This document shows, one piece after another, positions 60,031 to 64,000 of a stretch of DNA of 64,000 bases. Position 1 is the first letter of the stretch; each line of letters begins with the position of its first letter. A program made the position numbers and the translations under genes. The notes below the pieces were generated by a model. It searched no databases. It had not been told where the DNA came from and saw only the letters and a list, made by a program, of their open reading frames with translations. Source of the stretch: Ulva prolifera (lineage: Eukaryota > Chlorophyta > Ulvophyceae > Ulvales > Ulvaceae); assembly GCA_023078555.1 (NCBI GenBank), contig CM041204.1:2696430-2760429 (forward strand), in the 5' to 3' direction.

Positions 60031-60468
60031 ATGACAGCTTGTGACACAGTTGTTCCCCTCGGCCAGCACATCCGGCCTGTGATACAAATGCACTTCACAA
60101 GTGCCGACGGGGACGTCGACCTACCCAAGGGACAACCTCGTTCCAACAGACTCGTCGCCATGCCACCCACACCTGCCCCAACGTTTTGTGCGTGTCCACA
60201 AGCACTCACTGATGTGTTGGGCACATGCGGGTGTACTGGCAGAGGACTCGACAGCCGTCGTCCTGGCAAGGACGACATGATGCTTGTAGCGTGCATGCAT
60301 GGAGACATGCATGCATGGAGGCCGCACAAGCACAAGCAGCCGACCACCCAGCAAAGAGGCACACCTGATGGCGTCATGATGAACAGGCGGATGAAGAAAA
60401 CAGGAGCAGGTGGATGATGCTGGGTGCGCACCATGCCAGACTAGAGGCGTTGCGGCTGCTTGCTGACG

Positions 60469-60550
60469 CTTGCCGTGGGCGTGTAATGGCAGGCCCACCT
60501 CCGAAGATGCTTGCCGTGGGCGTGTAATGGCAGGCCAACCTCCGAAGATG
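60469..60550. repeat. 41-bp tandem duplication
   Basis: Two adjacent 41-bp units (60469-60509 and 60510-60550), each beginning CTTGCCGTGGGCGTGTAATG, differ at one base. Confidence 0.95.
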
Positions 60551-60774
60551 CAGCCACATGCTCTCAGGCCAGCGCCCACGATGCAAGAGGCCGAGCTCGA
60601 GTGAACCCCGAACGCCCTTTGCCGTCACGTCCGCAAGCCGCAAGACTCGTGCCAGGCGCCGCAGAGGGCAACCAACAGCCTGCAGGCGTTACGGCAGCCA
60701 TCGGTTGCAAGCAGCCTTGACGGCCGTGGTCGCACAGCTCGGCGAGAGCTGTTGTGGCTTGCAGGGTCGAACGA

Positions 60775-60880
60775 CGCGTGTTACAGGGGCAGGAGGCGGC
60801 GAGGCGAACAGCACCACGAAACCAGCGAGGAGCGCGGAACCACGATTCTTCTTGCGCTGCACGCGCTTCGGTGTCGTGTT
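60775..60880 (+). repeat. TTACAAGG-family dispersed repeat, diverged copy
   Basis: GTGTTACAGGGGCAGGAGGC, GGCGAGGCGAACAGCACCAC and the downstream CGCTTCGGTGT parallel the copy at 50785-50880, with many changes. Confidence 0.45.
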
Positions 60881-61442
60881 GACACACTCACCGTCCTGGC
60901 ACCAATTCATTGCAACGCACCAACGCCACAGGTCGGAAACGGTGTGCAGGTATAGCTGCAGCTGCACCAGTTGACGCCTGGCGGGCCTACACCTGCGTAG
61001 GTGCTCTCGAGCCCGGCACATCTCCAGCTGTCCACGTAGGCTTGCATGCTTGCTGGCTGGTGTAGCCTGTGCCGCGGATGCCTGTCCCAGGGAGGGGAGA
61101 AAGGAAGGGCCCTGCCTGCCAGAGCATCTGAACCATCGCCACATGTCGTAGCTGCATACCCTCGTCGCCTCAGCTGCCAGGAAAGACGGCCGTGAAGAGA
61201 GGCACGGTGTGATACTGGTTGCTTGGCCAAAACCCATACAGCAGTTTTCTGGTTCTGACTGGGCCTTCTGAGGATCGTCGCCCTGCATGTGAACCTAGCA
61301 TGGCAGTGCAGAGTCACGTGAACGCACGTCATGTACTTGCAGCACAGTCACAGTGCCGGACATACCTGTGGCAGCTGGACACCAAGCAAGGGCCTCTTGT
61401 AAAGCCTAGGTCGCGCCTGAGCAGCTGATGTGGCACCCACAG

Positions 61443-61596
61443 GTTGATCTCTGGTTATGCGGTGTGCACAACCAGGCCATCGACCTTCGTGCTGCTACCA
61501 GAGAATTAAAAAAATTAGGACTTGGTCAGCCTTTGTATGTTGGACTGACCGACGCTGCCGGCTCTGCGGAGCTAGACACGGCGAGGCTGGGCATTG
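61443..61596 (+). CDS. Possible isolated exon
   Basis: Between an acceptor-like CCCACAG (ends 61442) and a donor-like GTACGG (61597), the frame reads VDLWLCGVHNQAIDLRAATR and continues with ELKKLGLGQPLYVGLTDAAG. It looks protein-like, but I find no partner exons or family. It may be a relic or chance. Confidence 0.2.
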
Positions 61597-62017
61597 GTAC
61601 GGATGCCAGTACACATCTGTGCACGTGTATCGGCAGCGATGCATATTCGCACATATACTACGTTTGCAGTTCTTGATAATGCTTACACATTTTACGGCGC
61701 GGCCCCACGTAAATTCGCTCGAATCGAAATACATAGATAGCTTGTATCTGCGCTGTATCTTGAATGTGGCGTTTCTGGACCAAAAAAAGTGCTGGTGTCT
61801 GCGTCAAGCTCCCAGGGACTCACATGTACGCCGTATAGTATGCACGACAAGCTGCCAAGGCGCCGTCGTGTCGGCCACACGTGTGCATGGCATCAGATGT
61901 GTGTGTCTACGAGCACTTTCGGAAGACAGCGTATCGACCACCAGCGTCAGGATGGAAGACGATCGCACCCGTACATAACTACGCTCGAACCAACCTGTCA
62001 TTAGCTTTCCTTCCTTT

Positions 62018-62189
62018 CTGACCGCCCTGATCACAGTTGTCCTGTTGCACTGATTTGCATATCAGCAAAACAGGACTGAACTGAACGTCGCATGCTCCGA
62101 TTGCCGTTGGTCTGTACTGCAAAGCCATCAAGCAATTCATCCGTGATAGCTTGTGTGGTTCTGCGAGTTGTTCAGTTCAGGGCGGTCAG
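62018..62189. repeat. Foldback element with nested inverted repeats
   Basis: CTGACCGCCCTGA (62018-62030) pairs with TCAGGGCGGTCAG (62177-62189), and TGAACTGAAC (62077-62086) pairs with GTTCAGTTCA (62170-62179). An inner GTCCTGTT/AACAGGAC pair (about 62038-62075) encloses TGAT...ATCA. It could be a small foldback or MITE-like element; no target-site duplication is obvious. Confidence 0.5.
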
Positions 62190-62693
62190 GTAGTGCTATT
62201 TAATTCCCCGAAGCGATGTCTGCTACGATGCACAGGTACGCCCGCAGCACTGAACTGGCACCTCGCATGTATGTACCTCGCATTTTACCCTTCCTGTGCC
62301 TGTCATACGTCAATGTGGCAGTGAATTAGGGTCTTGCGTGACTTGCATGGCAGTGCATACGTCTACTGACTCGTGTGTGTCGGGACCTGCGTGCCCTGTC
62401 ACTCCGTGACCGAGTTGACTGAGGCATCGTGACACCGTGCGCTACATCGCTCACATGTGCACTCCGCGAATCCATGAATTGTTGACCGGGTTGGCCTTAT
62501 GTTTTGGTGTCTTCCGGAGCATTGCGCCGGCTTCGTGTGTGGCCACGGCGTGACTCACCATGTCTCCTCCGCATCTGACAGACGCTACCTGCACCGCTGC
62601 CAACAGGATCAGATCGGTGCCGAACAAACAGAGCCGTCCTTGCATTCTGTGTGCTTTCATTGGGACAGCTCACACACATTCGATCTGCATGTT

Positions 62694-64000
62694 ATGCGTG
62701 TTCAGCCTGTGCGTGGGGCAGGCACGTTGGTCCGAGCTCCTGGTGTAGGTCCTTCAGTCGGCGCTGTTTCCCTGCAACATCTGCCCACGCAAACTGTTTG
62801 TAGATACTCCTCCTCCAACTCGACCAGCCCCCGCGGACAATTGACGCCCAATGCGAGGGCGTCGGACGTTGCCCGGAAGGTCGGTTGCTCCGCTGAAACG
62901 CAGACGCAACCCCCCTTGCCACCAGCCCCCGAGGCAACGCCCATCAAACTCAATCTCTGGCAAAGGTGAGCTCCGTGCTATGTCTGCATGGGGATCGTAA
63001 TTGGCTGTTGGTCCTCTGAGCGCGAACGTTGCGGGACACCAGGGTGGTGAAGTACGCAGCAGTCCAATCCACCTCTCCAGTGTGAAGAAGCATCCCATCC
63101 CGCCCGAGGTGTCCACTTCGAGCGTGTTGCGTAGGTACTGTTCGAGTCTCGAAACCAACCCAACTGTCACCAAGGCGTGCACCAGCTTGGTCGGCTTCAT
63201 GCTGGGAGATTGCCTAGCACAGAAGCTCGAAGGCAATGACGTCCTCGAGTTGGCCCGTGTGGCGCGCCTGGGCGCGTATGGACTGCTTTTGGACGGACCG
63301 GTCGGCCACATGTGGTATAAGTGCGCTCTCCTGACGCCGAACTGTGTCAGTCTTTGGTCTCATCTGGGCAGGTTCTCCTGGCCTGGTCAGTAAGGGTGCA
63401 CCATAGCATGATCCTCAACACCGTGCACCCGACCTCAAACATATCTCCTCAAATGTGAGGAATCTGCGATATTGCAATGTTACTTAACCAGGTTGTCAAA
63501 GCCATATGACTACATAGTCGGCGTATGTGAGCAGTCTCAGAACACAGTGCGATCTTGAGCCCAGGTCAATGCACATCATTCTTCAAGTCTGTGGAGTCAG
63601 TGCCTCTATGAACTGCCTCATCAAAAGTGTCGTCGTTCGATATGGGCAGCGGTGTATCTCAGCAGGTATCTCACACTTCCAGTTCTCTTGCGTCCATTGC
63701 ATCCGCTCTCGCCACACAGCGCACACAATACTTCACTTACCTGCTTTGCAAAGCTTGTCACAAGGAGCTTTTCAAAAGTCCATTTATGAGGGGGCTCTGC
63801 CTTGTGAAGCGACAGCCTGAGCTCTGGGGCTAACGGCAACAGCTGATTGACTGCGTCCACTCTGCAGGTGGCTCGATGGCACAGTCGACAAGAACGTCGA
63901 GAACTCGAAGGGCACAGCAGCAGTCGCCATCAAGACCTCCGCTGACCAGCTCATCTGGGCGCCAGTCATGACAGCTGTCTTCTTCGCGTTCCTCAAAGCC
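62694..64000 (+). CDS. Mpv17/PMP22 family membrane protein (3' end outside window)
   Basis: Integral membrane protein family of mitochondria, peroxisomes or plastids, thought to form channels or affect metabolite and nucleotide homeostasis. Inferred exons 62694-62965, 63135-63320 and 63868 to the window end, joined with matching phase-2 boundaries (AG+G, AA+G). The joined segment LNLWQRYCSSLETNPTVTKA and the following LGDCLAQ are the classic family start (Y...L...P..T+...G...+GD...Q). GAYGLLLDGPVGHMWYKWLD matches the G...GP..H.WY..LD block. Exon 3 continues with KTSADQLIWAPV, the conserved D+Q...P. stretch. The N-terminal 60 residues from Met 62694 are Arg/Ser-rich with few acids, suggesting an organelle transit peptide. 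An earlier in-frame ATG exists at 62499, so the start is uncertain. Confidence 0.88.

Larger units (their letters stand above)
57258..62693. other. Repeat-bearing spacer, 5.4 kb
   Basis: No gene is well supported. It contains TTACAAGG-family repeats (59805-60030, about 60775-60880), a 41-bp tandem duplication (60469-60550), a weak exon candidate (61443-61596) and a foldback structure (62018-62189). The rest is short unmatched frames. Confidence 0.5.

Overview
This is nuclear DNA from a eukaryote. Genes are split by many introns, coding exons are GC-rich, introns mostly begin GTGCG or GTATG and end TGCAG, and there is a Pol III-type tRNA, a SINE-like repeat family and long CA and C tracts. The gene set (plant-like MAP3K-epsilon kinase, XPF/UVH1 nuclease, cellular RNA-dependent RNA polymerases, an Smr-domain protein, a CFAP97 ciliary protein) and the splice style suggest a flagellated green alga or similar GC-rich protist. 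The species cannot be fixed from sequence alone, and I did not assign promoters or polyadenylation sites.

Layout. 2-5972: 3' part of RDR copy A (plus strand, 5' end outside the window). 5973-9378: spacer with a full-length SINE-like repeat. 9379-19500: RDR copy B, a tandem paralogue with the same intron phases and a very long low-complexity C-terminus. 19501-21461: CA microsatellite and copies of a dispersed repeat. 21462-27096: Tudor-like/CUE-like/Smr gene. 27850-28271: a 56-residue SERF/4F5 gene. 29434-32041: CFAP97/Hemingway gene. 33880-41452: MAP3K-epsilon-type kinase with ARM repeats. 42373-50129: XPF/ERCC4 nuclease with a tRNA-Phe(GAA) gene in intron 7. 51617-53371: small secreted orphan. 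54370-57257: minus-strand orphan of about 621 residues. 57258-62693: repeat-bearing spacer. 62694-64000: Mpv17/PMP22 family gene, cut by the window end.

How the genes relate. The two RDR genes would make dsRNA for small-RNA silencing; both keep the DLDGD catalytic motif and an open frame across every inferred exon junction. The other genes (DNA repair, kinase signalling, cilium, RNA or ribosome-linked Smr protein, organelle membrane) look like ordinary neighbours rather than one pathway. The most unusual items are the RDR duplication with its giant tail, the Tudor-like/CUE/Smr architecture, the interleaved inverted repeats at 56614-56712, the SINE-like family, the tRNA nested in XPF and two probable GC-AG introns. 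Exon coordinates were worked out by hand from reading frame, splice signals, phase and paralogue or family alignment; they are inferences to be tested with RNA-seq.
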